A DNA stretch of 46,554 nucleotides from Eggerthellaceae bacterium (GTDB taxonomy: Bacteria > Actinomycetota > Coriobacteriia > Coriobacteriales > Eggerthellaceae): positions 1 to 46,554 of the forward strand of contig JAFUCC010000024.1 in NCBI GenBank assembly GCA_017459925.1, given 5' to 3'. A program made the position numbers and the translations under genes. The notes beneath the pieces are model-generated. The model searched no databases, was not told where the DNA came from, and worked only from the letters and a program-made list of their open reading frames with translations. Positions 7,390 to 16,375 of the stretch are shown piece after piece. How positions within the stretch are numbered: the first letter of the stretch is position 1; each line of letters opens with the position of its first letter.

Positions 7390-8814
7390 CTAACCCGCGA
7401 TGATCGCGATGATTTGCTCGAAGTATTCTGCAGGTGTACAGGATACCATGTGCAGGGTTTGGCCCGTTGCCTTCTCCATATCCTGCAGCGTTTTACCGTC
7501 GAGCGTGATGCCGTCGTCATTGAAGATGACACGGGGAATGAGGAAGAAGGCGTCCGCAGGTAGAGAAGGCGCCTTCTCTACCTGCTTCGTTATTGCATTG
7601 GCGATGTCTTCCGCCACCAGCAAGCCGGTTACGTCGACGTTGCCGCCGAAGTAGGCGTTCTCGACGTAGAGGGGCTGGAAGACGTCGGCGATGTTGGACG
7701 AGGCGATGAGCGGATCGAGGAATTCCCGCTGTGCGTTGCCCGCAATCATGCGGGCGATTGCATCATGCTTGCGCAGGGCCGCGGCGCAGCGCTGGATCGT
7801 GCCGTCATTTTCGACCTGTTCCCATTCGTCGACGGTCGAGCGGACGATGCCGATTCCGTCTTCGAACATCGGGAAATCGCCGTAGAAGCTGGCGGGTGGA
7901 AGGTGTTCCAGCAGGTCGTCGCGGTAGGCATTGCGATAGAACTCGTCGGCAGCGTACACCCAAGGGGTGTTGCGTTCCCGGAGCGCTTTTTCCTGGAAGG
8001 GCTCAACGCGGTCGAGCACCTCGCGCGAGGCTTGCACATCGTTGAAACTGCGGTCGAACATCGTCTGGTGCTTCGTGTAGCCCAGCGGCACGATGCCGAT
8101 TCCCAGGATTCCCGGGCGCTCATACGCCCAGGCAAGCGTCTCGGCAAGGGCGTCACCATCGTTTTCGCCCGGTACCAGCACGATCTGCGCGTGAAACTCG
8201 ATGCCAGCGTCGAGCAGGCGGTCGAGCGCATCCAGGCCATGCTGCGCATGTTTCCCGATGAGGCGGCGGCGCACGTCGGGATTGCTCGCCTGCAGCGACA
8301 CGCGCAACGGCGAGATGCGCTGCTCAATGATGCGCCGCTCGTCTTCAGGCGCCAGATTCGTCAGCGTGACGAACGTTCCGACCAGGAAGCTCAGACGGAA
8401 ATCGTCGTCGCGTAGGGAAAGCGACGGGCGCATGCCCGTCGGAAGCTGGCGCATGAAGCAGAACGTGCAGGCGTTGCGGCACTGCTTCACGTCGTCGAAC
8501 ACGAGGCCATCGAATTCGAAGCCCCATTCTTCCCCCGGCTCGCGCCATAGTTCCACTTCGCCTGTGTCGCCATCGAGGTCGATGTAGCCGACCGTGATGG
8601 CCTCTTCGCCCGACAGCCAGCGCCAGTCGATGACGTCGCGCACCGGCATTCCGTCGACGGACGTGACGAAGCACCCCGGCTCGAACCCCGCATCGTAAGC
8701 CGGCGAGTCGGCGAGCACGCTTGAAATGCGAGCACGCATTTGGCGCACACGCGCGTGCGCGCTGCGCTCGATATCAGCCGAAGGATATGTTGACACGTGC
8801 TCCATGCCCTCCAT
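7390..8814 (-). CDS. DUF512 radical SAM protein with N-terminal PDZ domain
   Basis: 474 residues. PDZ-like segment at about 32-75 (SPAYDAGFEPGCFVTSVDG), then a radical SAM-type cluster motif at 112-119 (CRNACTFCF, C-x3-C-x2-C), then the DUF512 domain. This family is common next to der in Firmicutes and Actinobacteria. The reaction is unknown; the neighbourhood suggests a link with ribosome or tRNA maturation. The start is uncertain: ATG at 8814 or ATG three codons later. It lies between ispH and der in the same direction. Confidence 0.85.
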   Translation of the reverse strand: MEGMEHVSTYPSADIERSAHARVRQMRARISSVLADSPAYDAGFEPGCFVTSVDGMPVRDVIDWRWLSGEEAITVGYIDLDGDTGEVELWREPGEEWGFEFDGLVFDDVKQCRNACTFCFMRQLPTGMRPSLSLRDDDFRLSFLVGTFVTLTNLAPEDERRIIEQRISPLRVSLQASNPDVRRRLIGKHAQHGLDALDRLLDAGIEFHAQIVLVPGENDGDALAETLAWAYERPGILGIGIVPLGYTKHQTMFDRSFNDVQASREVLDRVEPFQEKALRERNTPWVYAADEFYRNAYRDDLLEHLPPASFYGDFPMFEDGIGIVRSTVDEWEQVENDGTIQRCAAALRKHDAIARMIAGNAQREFLDPLIASSNIADVFQPLYVENAYFGGNVDVTGLLVAEDIANAITKQVEKAPSLPADAFFLIPRVIFNDDGITLDGKTLQDMEKATGQTLHMVSCTPAEYFEQIIAIIAG

Positions 8815-8863
8815 TCTATCCGACGGGCATGGCGCAACAGTGGAGCATGAACGTCATTCCACG

Positions 8864-9700
8864 TTACAGCGCTTCCAGATACTCCACGACGGCGGCGATT
8901 TGGTTTTCGGGGGTCGAGGCGCCGGCGGTCACGCCGACCGTCGTGCAGCCCTGGAACCAGGAAGGGTCGATTTCGTCGACGGATTCGATGTGGAACGCAC
9001 GCGGGCAGGCGGCTTCGCAGATCTCGGCGAGGCGCGTGGTGTTCGAGGAATTGCGCCCGCCGATGACGACCATCGCATCGACCCGGCCGGCCAGATCGGC
9101 TGCAGCGTCTTGGCGCAGGCGCGTGGCCGAGCAGATGGTCCGCTTCACGATGGGCTCGATGCCCTGGGCGCGCACGGCCTCGACCACGGCGTCGAGGTTC
9201 TCGCGGCGCTGCGTGGTCTGCACGACGATGCCGATAGGCGCGCGCAAATCGGTGGGCACGGCATCGGGCGACGGAACGACATCGACCTTCGTGCCTTCGC
9301 GCTTCGCGTATGCGCGCAGGCCCTCCACCTCGGGATGGCCTTCCTCCCCCACTACGATGACGCGGCAACCCTCGTTCGCCAACTCGGCGGCGGCCCTTTG
9401 CGCACGCGCGACATGCGGGCACGTCGCGTCGACGACGTTCAAGCCGCGTCCGTCCAAGTTCTCGTACACATCGGGCGTCACGCCATGGCTGCGGATGATG
9501 ACCGTTCCCTCGGCAACGTCTTCAGGCGCAGCTGCGACATGCACGCCGACGGCATCGAGCTCGGCGACGACGCCGGGATTGTGAATGAGCTGCCCGAGCG
9601 TATGCACAGGGCCGGAACCCTCGGCGGCGTCATGCGCCATGTCGAGCGCACGCTGCACGCCATAGCACGCGCCGGCGTTTTCGGCGAGAACGACGTCCAT
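8864..9700 (-). CDS. ispH: 4-hydroxy-3-methylbut-2-enyl diphosphate reductase
   Basis: 278-residue Fe-S enzyme, the last step of the MEP isoprenoid pathway, making IPP and DMAPP. The three cluster cysteines are Cys12 (ACYGVQRA), Cys94 (DATCPHV) and Cys190 (RTICSATRLRQ). SHGV and TAGASTPE are also present. The ATG at 9700 follows AGGAG and sits 5 nt after the plsC stop codon, which fixes the start; the longer frame overlaps plsC. It implies MEP-derived isoprenoids in this organism. Confidence 0.96.
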   Translation of the reverse strand: MDVVLAENAGACYGVQRALDMAHDAAEGSGPVHTLGQLIHNPGVVAELDAVGVHVAAAPEDVAEGTVIIRSHGVTPDVYENLDGRGLNVVDATCPHVARAQRAAAELANEGCRVIVVGEEGHPEVEGLRAYAKREGTKVDVVPSPDAVPTDLRAPIGIVVQTTQRRENLDAVVEAVRAQGIEPIVKRTICSATRLRQDAAADLAGRVDAMVVIGGRNSSNTTRLAEICEAACPRAFHIESVDEIDPSWFQGCTTVGVTAGASTPENQIAAVVEYLEAL

Positions 9701-9705
9701 GGCTC

Positions 9706-10575
9706 CTACTTCAACAACGCGGCGACTTCGGCGCTCGTCAGACGCGGAATGGGATGCTCGGCGAACGCCTGCGTGAAATCCTTGTCGTCGGGGAACAGCG
9801 CGACCATGTCGACCTCTTCCGGAGCGACGTGCTGGAACAAGGCGAAGCATTCGCGCAGGGCGTACCACACGCACCCGTCAAGGCGGTCGTCTTTGGGCAG
9901 GAAATCGAAGTCGGACAGCATGACCGGATTGCCGAACTCGGTCGTGATCTTCGGGAAGCGCAGCCGCTCGCCCTTCACCTTCACCTTGTCGACGTTGTGC
10001 ACGGCCATCGGCAGAATGGGGGCTTTGCCCATGCGCGCGATGAGCGCCGCGCCGCCGTGCACGCGCGGCTTGGCCGAGCCCTTCCCGCGGCGCGAGCCCT
10101 CGGGCATGATGCAGACGATCTCGCCGTTCTTCAACATGCGCGATGCGCGCTTCACGGCTGTGCGGTCGGCGGAATCGCGTTTGATGGGAAATGCGCCGAT
10201 ATGCGCGAAGATCCAGCCCAGCGCAGGGCTCGCCTCGAACAGCGTGTCGCGCGCGATGAACCGCGGCCAGTACTTCGGGCGAATGGAGAGGTACATGAAC
10301 ACGACGTCGAGGTACGACGTGTGGTTGCTGATGACCACGACGCCCGACTTCTCGGCGAGCTGGTACAGGTTTTCGCGGCCATGCACCTCGTAGCGGTACA
10401 GCACTTTGCAGATGCCGGCAACCGTGCTCACGATGACGCGCGCAGGGCCTCGGCTGAAGCGCTTCTTGCCGTTGTCGTATTCGTCGACGCCGAAGGGGCT
10501 GTCGAACAGCTCGCCGTACTGCTCTTCAATCGTTCTCTTCTGAATGTCGGCGCTTTGCTTTTGGATGTCTCCCAT
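9706..10575 (-). CDS. plsC: 1-acyl-sn-glycerol-3-phosphate acyltransferase
   Basis: 289 residues. Catalytic NHxxxxD motif is NHTSYLD at 84-90; FPIKRDSADR and MPEGSRRGKG are the acceptor-binding motifs. It makes phosphatidic acid, following PlsY encoded in the same cluster. The N-terminal 40 residues are a Gln/Glu-rich cytoplasmic leader. The ATG lies one base after the cmk stop codon (TAG-C-ATG), so translation is probably coupled. Confidence 0.93.
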   Translation of the reverse strand: MGDIQKQSADIQKRTIEEQYGELFDSPFGVDEYDNGKKRFSRGPARVIVSTVAGICKVLYRYEVHGRENLYQLAEKSGVVVISNHTSYLDVVFMYLSIRPKYWPRFIARDTLFEASPALGWIFAHIGAFPIKRDSADRTAVKRASRMLKNGEIVCIMPEGSRRGKGSAKPRVHGGAALIARMGKAPILPMAVHNVDKVKVKGERLRFPKITTEFGNPVMLSDFDFLPKDDRLDGCVWYALRECFALFQHVAPEEVDMVALFPDDKDFTQAFAEHPIPRLTSAEVAALLK

Positions 10576-10576
10576 G

Positions 10577-11251
10577 CTAGCCCTGGGCCTTCCGAACGAG
10601 GTCGCAAATGCACGCGACGACTTCGTCGATCGTCATGTCGGACGAGTCGACGTGCACGGCATCCTCGGCAGGCTTCAGAGGCGATGCGGCGCGCGACGAA
10701 TCGTACTCGTCGCGGCGGATGATGTCGGCGAGCACCTCTTCGAAATCGGTGGAACCCACGCCGCGCTGCTCGTTCTGCAGCACGCGGCGGCGGGCGCGCG
10801 CCTCGTCGCTGGCCGTGAGGAACACCTTCACCTCGGCGTCGGGAAACACGACCGTGCCGATGTCGCGGCCTTCGACCACGTAGTCGCCCGAGCGCCCGAT
10901 GCGCTGCTGTTGGGCGACGAGCGCCTCGCGCACAGCGGGAACGGCGGACACGGGGCTGACCGCGCGGTCGATCTCGGCCGTGCGGATAGCCAGCGTGACA
11001 TCCTGGCCGCCGATGGAAACGCCGATGGGCGACGGATTGCCTGGCTCGTGCGTGAAACCGATGTCGTAGGTGCGGGCAATCTCGCCGAGCGCCTCGGCAT
11101 CGTCGAACGCCACGCCGTCATGCAGGGCTTGCCAGGCGATGCACCGGTACATGGCCCCCGTGTCGAGGCACGAGAACCCCAGTTCGGTTGCGACGAGCTT
11201 CGAAACGCTCGACTTGCCGGCCCCGCTGGGGCCGTCGATGGCGACGATCAT
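10577..11251 (-). CDS. cmk: Cytidylate kinase
   Basis: 224 residues phosphorylating CMP/dCMP. N-terminal P-loop IDGPSGAGKSSVSK, then LDTGAMYR, GRDIGTVVFPDA and the LID-type segment with DEARARRR. Length is normal. Its ATG overlaps the aroA stop codon by four bases, showing translational coupling, and it is immediately followed by plsC. Confidence 0.97.
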   Translation of the reverse strand: MIVAIDGPSGAGKSSVSKLVATELGFSCLDTGAMYRCIAWQALHDGVAFDDAEALGEIARTYDIGFTHEPGNPSPIGVSIGGQDVTLAIRTAEIDRAVSPVSAVPAVREALVAQQQRIGRSGDYVVEGRDIGTVVFPDAEVKVFLTASDEARARRRVLQNEQRGVGSTDFEEVLADIIRRDEYDSSRAASPLKPAEDAVHVDSSDMTIDEVVACICDLVRKAQG

Positions 11252-12576
11252 CGGACCAGCTCCTCCATGTCGCGCAGGAAATCAGGGTAGCTCACGTCGA
11301 CGCTGTCGAAGTTCGTGACCTTCACGGGCACGTTGCCCGTCAGGCCGACGAGCGACCAGGTCATGGCCAGTCGATGGTCGCCACGCGAGTCGAACACGAG
11401 GCCTTCCGGCACCTTCAGGTCGGGTTGGCCTTCGATGAACAGGTCGTCGCCTTCGGTCCATGCGTCCACGCCCAGCTGCGCCAGGCCGGTGACGATGGCG
11501 TCGAGACGGTCGGATTCCTTCGCACGCAGCTCCTCGACGTTGCGGAACACCGTGAGGCCTTGCGCATGCGCAGCCACGAGCGAAAGCACCGGCACCTCGT
11601 CGACGAGGCTGGCGATCTTGTGGCCGGGAATCTCGCAGCCGTGGAGGCGGCCGGTGTGGCACGCGGAGATGATGCCGTACGGTTCCTTGCCCGAGCTGCC
11701 CGTGCGCCTCGTGGTGACGTCGGCGCCCATCTTCTCGAGCGTGATGAGGAAGCCCGTGCGGGCGGTGTTCAGGCTGACGTTTTCGATTTGCACGGCGCTA
11801 CCCGGTTTCAGCAGGGCCGCACACGTGATGAAGGCGGCCGACGACGGGTCGCCAGGCACCTGGATTTCAGCGGAATGCATCTTCGCCGGGCCGACCACAC
11901 GTGCCGTGCGCTCGCCAGCCGTGGTTTCCACGCCGTATTCCGGCAGCATGAGCTCGGTATGGTTGCGCGAGACGCTCGGCTCGTTCAGCTCGGTGACGCC
12001 GTCGGCGTACACGCCGGCGAGCAGAACAGCGGTTTTCAGCTGAGCCGAGGCCATCGGCGAGTTGTACGTGATGGCCTTCAGGTTCTTGCAGCCGTGCTCG
12101 GTGATGGGAAGCGTTTCGGCGCCGGCAGGGTCGAATTCGACGCCCATTTTCATGAGCGGCGCGGTTATGCGGCGCATCGGGCGCTTGGAAAGCGACTCGT
12201 CGCCCTCGATGCGCACCGAAATGTCCCACGGCGCGAGCACGCCCATGAGCAGGCGCGCCGTCGTGCCGGAGTTCGCGCAGTAAATCGGCGTGTCGGGCTG
12301 CGTCGGGCCCGCCTCGCCCCACCCTTCCACGCCGCCGGCGAGGCTGCCGTCGGGTTGCTTCTCGAGCGACACCTTCGCCCCGAGTTTCTGCACGGCTTCG
12401 ATGGAAGCGCGCACGTCGGACGAATCGAGCACACCGAGCAGGCGCGACGTTCCCTCGGCCATGGCCGAGAACAGTATGGCGCGGTGCGAAATCGACTTGT
12501 CGCCCGGCACATGGCATGAGCCGTCGAGCGGCCCGGCCAGCGGTTCGATGACGCGCGGTTCGCTTGTGGTAGTCAT
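11248..12576 (-). CDS. aroA: 3-phosphoshikimate 1-carboxyvinyltransferase (EPSP synthase)
   Basis: 442 residues of the shikimate pathway. Seen: GDKSISHRAIL near the N-terminus, NSGTTARLLMG (PEP/glyphosate loop), GDESLSKRPMRR, KESDRLDAI and GDHRLAMTWSL near the C-terminus. The loop reads NSGTT rather than the NAGTA of class I enzymes, so it resembles class II; sensitivity cannot be judged from sequence alone. The ATG at 12576 is chosen because AAGGAGAG is 4 nt upstream; an earlier in-frame GTG overlaps that site. About 110 bp separate it from tyrA. Confidence 0.95.
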   Translation of the reverse strand: MTTTSEPRVIEPLAGPLDGSCHVPGDKSISHRAILFSAMAEGTSRLLGVLDSSDVRASIEAVQKLGAKVSLEKQPDGSLAGGVEGWGEAGPTQPDTPIYCANSGTTARLLMGVLAPWDISVRIEGDESLSKRPMRRITAPLMKMGVEFDPAGAETLPITEHGCKNLKAITYNSPMASAQLKTAVLLAGVYADGVTELNEPSVSRNHTELMLPEYGVETTAGERTARVVGPAKMHSAEIQVPGDPSSAAFITCAALLKPGSAVQIENVSLNTARTGFLITLEKMGADVTTRRTGSSGKEPYGIISACHTGRLHGCEIPGHKIASLVDEVPVLSLVAAHAQGLTVFRNVEELRAKESDRLDAIVTGLAQLGVDAWTEGDDLFIEGQPDLKVPEGLVFDSRGDHRLAMTWSLVGLTGNVPVKVTNFDSVDVSYPDFLRDMEELVR

Positions 12577-12688
12577 GACGCTCTCCTTCACGACAAAACG
12601 CCAGGGAATTTCCCTGCTCTCATATTACACGTTTACACGCGAATATGTTTCCACACGCCTTCGCCCAATGGGAAGCACTGCCTTTGGG

Positions 12689-13819
12689 CTAAACGTGAAT
12701 GTGCTCCTTCGGCTCGAGGGGCGCGAACGACACCGCATAGCCCGCACCGATGAGCTTGGAGGAAAGCTGGCCGATGTCGCCCTCGTCGGTGAGGATCATC
12801 GACAGGAACGCGCGGTCCTCGGTGACATGGTCGATTTCAATCGACTGGATGTTGCAGCCGACCTCGCTGGCAATCGTGGTGGTTTCGGCCACGGCGCCAG
12901 GATGGTTGGAGATGGGAATGCGCACCTCGAGCAGGCGCTCGGACGACGGCACCCACGCCGCCGGCAGCGAGCGGCGCACGTCAGCCGCGTCCTTCAGCAG
13001 CTTCGTGAGCTGCTCGCGGTCGCCCGCTTCCAGCGCGTCGGCAAACGCGCCCAAGATGTCGCGCATGTCGGACAGCCCCGCCTTCACCTGCTCGGCATTG
13101 TCGAAGGCGATGCCGCACCATAAATCGGGCGATCCGGCTGCGATGCGCGTCGTGTCCTTGAAGCCGCCAGCTGCAAGCCTCATGACGGTTTGCTGCTCAT
13201 CGGCCGCACGCGCCGCAAGCGTGACGAGCGACGATGCCACGAAATGCGGCACGTGGGAAACCACGGCCACAGCGCGATCGTGCTGGTCGGGCGCGATGAT
13301 GATGGCGCGGGCGCCGATTCCCGTGATGAGCTCGTGCAGCGCGGGAATATGGTCGGGCGGCGTGTCCTCGCTCGGGCAGAGAATCCAATACGCGCCCTGG
13401 AACAGGTCGTTGCGCGCGCCGTCGATGCCGTTCACTTCCGAACCCGACATAGGGTGCCCCGGCACGAAGTTCTGCGGGTAACGCAACGTCGCAGCGGCCA
13501 TGGCCGTGACGCGTTCCTTCGTGGAGGCCGTGTCGGTGACGATGCCCTCGTAACCGCTGTCGGCAATGGTTTGGAGGTACGGCTCGTCTGCGTCGACCGG
13601 CGTCGCCAAGATGACCAGGTCGCATGCGCCCTCGAGCACGTGCGCAAACGCCTCGTCGCCGTACGCCTCATCGACGAGGCCCTTCTCGACGGCGAGCTTG
13701 CGCGTGCGCTCGTCGATGTCGATGCCCGTAAGGCGCACCTCGGGCCACGCCTCGCGCACAGCCCCCGCAATCGAAGCCCCGATCAGGCCCATTCCCACGA
13801 TGACGATGTTCTTGAACAC
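12689..13819 (-). CDS. tyrA: Prephenate dehydrogenase with C-terminal ACT domain
   Basis: 376 residues. N-terminal Rossmann fold with GMGLIGASIAG from residue 8, ATPVD, TDTASTK, and the catalytic region GHPMSGSE. About 70 C-terminal residues form an ACT-like domain (ISNHPGAVAETTTIASE), the usual site of tyrosine feedback. It oxidises prephenate to 4-hydroxyphenylpyruvate. The start is taken as GTG at 13819 because GGGAGG lies 5 nt upstream; the longer frame adds 17 residues before the nucleotide-binding strand. It lies upstream of aroA in the same cluster. Confidence 0.93.
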   Translation of the reverse strand: MFKNIVIVGMGLIGASIAGAVREAWPEVRLTGIDIDERTRKLAVEKGLVDEAYGDEAFAHVLEGACDLVILATPVDADEPYLQTIADSGYEGIVTDTASTKERVTAMAAATLRYPQNFVPGHPMSGSEVNGIDGARNDLFQGAYWILCPSEDTPPDHIPALHELITGIGARAIIIAPDQHDRAVAVVSHVPHFVASSLVTLAARAADEQQTVMRLAAGGFKDTTRIAAGSPDLWCGIAFDNAEQVKAGLSDMRDILGAFADALEAGDREQLTKLLKDAADVRRSLPAAWVPSSERLLEVRIPISNHPGAVAETTTIASEVGCNIQSIEIDHVTEDRAFLSMILTDEGDIGQLSSKLIGAGYAVSFAPLEPKEHIHV

Positions 13820-13865
13820 GCTATCCTCCCAGCATCGTTTTCTCGAGTTCATTCTACCATCCCAA

Positions 13866-14054
13866 AGCAAAGGCTATTGGGGGCGGAAGGGGCCTCCAGA
13901 ACACGCTGAGGCTAACCGCTCCTCGTTACGGCGGAATTGCTGCGGAACTCGCTCGCTACGCTCGCTCAGACAGTCCTCGCAAAACCATTCCGCCTTCACT
14001 CGTCGCAGCCTCAGAGAGTTCTTCCGGCCCCTTCCGCCCCCAATAGCCTTTGCT
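13866..14054. repeat. 189-bp long-hairpin element between tyrA and a membrane gene
   Basis: Perfect 29-bp inverted ends (13866-13894 and 14026-14054; left begins AGCAAAGGCTATTGGGGGCG). The stem continues with mismatches inward through CTGAGGCT/AGCCTCAG to GGCGGAAT/ATTCCGCC. The right end reaches the stop codon of the upstream membrane gene. This looks like a non-autonomous MITE-like insertion that forms a long hairpin in the transcript. Confidence 0.8.
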
Positions 14055-14676
14055 ACTGCGAGATGAAAGGCTGGTGCTTGTCTTGACGGGCGAGGATGCC
14101 GCTTGCAATGCCGAAGACGGCCGTGAGGAACACGGCGGGAGGGATTTCGAACACGGTGAACACGAGGCCGAACGCATCTTCAAACAGCGACATGTACTGC
14201 GCGTTCAGCAACAGCACCGCAATAGCCCAGGCTATGGCGACGCCACCGGCGAAAAAGCCGCTGATGATGAGGCGGCGGGAGTCGCGCAGGCCGAGCACCG
14301 ATTGGAAGAACCGCACGACGAGCAGCAACAGGGCTGCGCCCCATAGAATCAGGAACACGGCCCACACGGGGCTGTACCACCCCGCGCCAGATATGGCGTC
14401 GAGGAATTCGGCCATCTCGCCAGTGCCGAACATGGGGAACAGGAAATCGCCTTGCTGGATGTACAGCCCGAACATCCAGGAGAACTCGGCGAGGACGTTG
14501 ATGCCCGGCGCATGCAGCCACGGGAAGAGCATGCACACGGCGGCAAGCACCGCGGTGATGCGCGCCGCCACGCCCATGCCGGTGATCTTCAGGCGCGAGA
14601 CTTTCTTGCGCTTGGCGGGAGGCTCGGGGCGCAGCGCCAAATCGGCATCGTCTTTACGGCTGCCTTGTTTCGCCAT
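14053..14676 (-). CDS. Hypothetical membrane protein
   Basis: 207 residues. A basic N-terminus (about 35 residues with KRKKVSR) is followed by four likely membrane segments: near 37-58 (AARITAVLAAVCMLFPWL), near 98-118 (VWAVFLILWGAALLLLVV), near 133-155 (SGFFAGGVAIAWAIAVLLL) and near 168-190. No family is recognised. It overlaps the end of rluB by 23 bp, so translation is probably coupled. Its stop codon lies in the inverted repeat at 13866-14054. The ATG at 14676 is preceded by GTGAGG. Confidence 0.7.
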   Translation of the reverse strand: MAKQGSRKDDADLALRPEPPAKRKKVSRLKITGMGVAARITAVLAAVCMLFPWLHAPGINVLAEFSWMFGLYIQQGDFLFPMFGTGEMAEFLDAISGAGWYSPVWAVFLILWGAALLLLVVRFFQSVLGLRDSRRLIISGFFAGGVAIAWAIAVLLLNAQYMSLFEDAFGLVFTVFEIPPAVFLTAVFGIASGILARQDKHQPFISQ

Positions 14677-15580
14677 GGCCCTCACCCCTTCCGCCTTGCG
14701 CTAGCGCGGCCACCTCGTCATCTGAGAGGATACGCCACTTCCCAGGTTTCAAATCGCCCAACTTCAAAGGGCCGAACGATTCGCGATGCAAGCTGACGAC
14801 CGGGTCGCCCACGGCCTCGAACATGCGCTTCACCTGATGGTAGCGCCCCTCGTGAATCGTGATCCGCACGAGCTTGCGCTGCTTATCCGCAAACGACACA
14901 TCGGCGGGCTGCGTTGGGCCGTCATTGAGTTCGAGCCCCGCTCGCAGCTGCTGAGCGGCTTCATCGGAAAGCGGTTTTTTCACGCGTGCCAAATAGGTTT
15001 TGGAAACATGCTGGCTGGGATGCAGCAAGGCGTTTCCCAGCTCGCCATTGGTCGAGAACAGCAGCAAACCCGTCGTGTCCGCGTCGAGACGGCCGATCGG
15101 GTACAAGCCAGGGTATTCGTCAGTCGGCACGAGATTGGCCACGATGGGCTTGTCGGACTGCGCTTTCATGGTGGTGATGACGCCCGCCGGCTTGTGCAGC
15201 ATGATCGTGACCGGGCCGTCGGACAAGTGCACGACCTTGCCGTCGACCGCAACCTCGTCAACGAGCGGGTCGACCTTGCTGCCAAGCTCGGTGACCACTT
15301 CCCCGTTCACGCTAACGCGCCCCGCCGTCATGAGGTTTTCCGACCCCCGTCGAGAAGCAACGCCCGCCCGAGCCAAAAACTTCTGCAACCTCATGGGAAC
15401 GACACGAGCAGAACCCGCGCTTCCCTCCACCGGGTTCCCCGATGCGGGAGGCGGGGTTACCGCCGCTTGCGCAGAGGCGGTTGGGCCCGCGCCTTCCTCC
15501 GTCGGATTCTCGGCTGTGGGCTGCGGGATGCCCGCCGCTTGCGCAGGCGAATATTCATAAGTCTTCACAAACTTCTCCAT
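14654..15580 (-). CDS. rluB: Pseudouridine synthase RluB family, S4 domain
   Basis: 308 residues. S4 RNA-binding domain from residue 63 (MRLQKFLARAGVASRRGSE), then the catalytic domain with GRLDADTTGLLLFS containing the nucleophilic Asp, and HQVKRMFEAVG. It modifies 23S rRNA. The first 62 residues are a Pro/Ala/Thr-rich extension without homology; part of it is encoded by an inverted repeat (15506-15536) whose partner lies upstream of the start. The true start may be the ATG at 15580, a GTG at 15568 (GGAG 6 nt upstream), or the ATG at 15394 at the S4 domain, which has no clear ribosome site. It follows scpB as in many Gram-positives. Confidence 0.9.
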   Translation of the reverse strand: MEKFVKTYEYSPAQAAGIPQPTAENPTEEGAGPTASAQAAVTPPPASGNPVEGSAGSARVVPMRLQKFLARAGVASRRGSENLMTAGRVSVNGEVVTELGSKVDPLVDEVAVDGKVVHLSDGPVTIMLHKPAGVITTMKAQSDKPIVANLVPTDEYPGLYPIGRLDADTTGLLLFSTNGELGNALLHPSQHVSKTYLARVKKPLSDEAAQQLRAGLELNDGPTQPADVSFADKQRKLVRITIHEGRYHQVKRMFEAVGDPVVSLHRESFGPLKLGDLKPGKWRILSDDEVAALAQGGRGEGHGETRQP

Positions 15581-15627
15581 TCGCCGAGCAGCTGTAGGCG
15601 GGCGCCCCGCAGCCCACAGCCGAGAAT
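15506..15627. repeat. Inverted repeat across the rluB start
   Basis: Arms 15506-15536 and 15597-15627 match at 29 of 31 positions (left arm begins ATTCTCGGCTGTGGGCTGCG). The left arm is inside the rluB coding frame; the right arm is in the scpB-rluB gap. The ~60-bp loop contains the rluB start codon, so the structure could occlude initiation or could be a repeat that extended the reading frame. Confidence 0.75.
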
Positions 15628-15634
15628 TCGTCCC

Positions 15635-16345
15635 CTATTCGTCATCTGTATTAAACGTCAGCTGATCGAAATCGATCTTCTCGACGACGCCGAGCAGGCT
15701 CGCTTGCGCATCGGCCACCATCTGCTCGGGCGAGGGCAAATCGCGCTCATCGGGAATCGCGTCAGCGGCAGCCGGAGCCCCAAGGCGCTCGCGGATGAGC
15801 TGCGCCGTCTTCTCATCGGGCGCGAACTCCTCCAAATCGGGCAGGTCGGCGGGCGAGCGCAAGCCGTACTGCTCGAGGAACGTGCGCGTCGTGGCGTACA
15901 GCGTCGGGTTGCCCGGCGTGTCGGCCGTGCCCGCCTCGCGCACGTATCCGCGCTCGACAAGCGTGTTCAGGGGGCCATCGGACGTAACCCCGCGAATGGC
16001 GGAGATCTGCGCGCGCGTGACCGGCTGCGAGTAAGCCACGATGGCGAGCACTTCCAGCGCCGCGTTCGACATGCGGCGCGTGTCCCACGACAGAACGTAC
16101 TGCTCGATGAGCTCGTGATATGCGGGGTGCGTGTACAGCCGCCAGCCGCCCGCAACCTCGCGCAGTTGGATGCCGCGCGAGCTGTCTTCCAACTGCTTCT
16201 GCAGGTTTTCCAGGGCGAGCGAGACCTCCTCGACGTTCTCGTCGAGCATCTTCGCCAGCGTCAGCGCGCTCACGGGCTCGTCGGACACGAACAGCAGCGC
16301 CTCAAGCGCGGCAGGCAAATGCTCTAAATCGATTCCCTCAAACAT
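15635..16345 (-). CDS. scpB: Segregation and condensation protein ScpB
   Basis: 236 residues with two winged-helix domains typical of ScpB (LEALLFVSDEPVSALTLAKML; LEVLAIVAYSQPVTRAQISA; NTLVERGYVREAG). The last ~50 residues are acidic. It is a partner of ScpA and SMC in chromosome condensation. It lies 30 bp after the scpA stop codon and directly before rluB, the standard order. Confidence 0.96.
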   Translation of the reverse strand: MFEGIDLEHLPAALEALLFVSDEPVSALTLAKMLDENVEEVSLALENLQKQLEDSSRGIQLREVAGGWRLYTHPAYHELIEQYVLSWDTRRMSNAALEVLAIVAYSQPVTRAQISAIRGVTSDGPLNTLVERGYVREAGTADTPGNPTLYATTRTFLEQYGLRSPADLPDLEEFAPDEKTAQLIRERLGAPAAADAIPDERDLPSPEQMVADAQASLLGVVEKIDFDQLTFNTDDE

Positions 16346-16375
16346 GTTGTCCCTTTTCGTCTGAGCCTCGCGGCC

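Noticed and set aside
6109..7563. 484-codon plus-strand frame opposite der
   Set aside because: Shadow frame; der carries all the conserved motifs on the minus strand.
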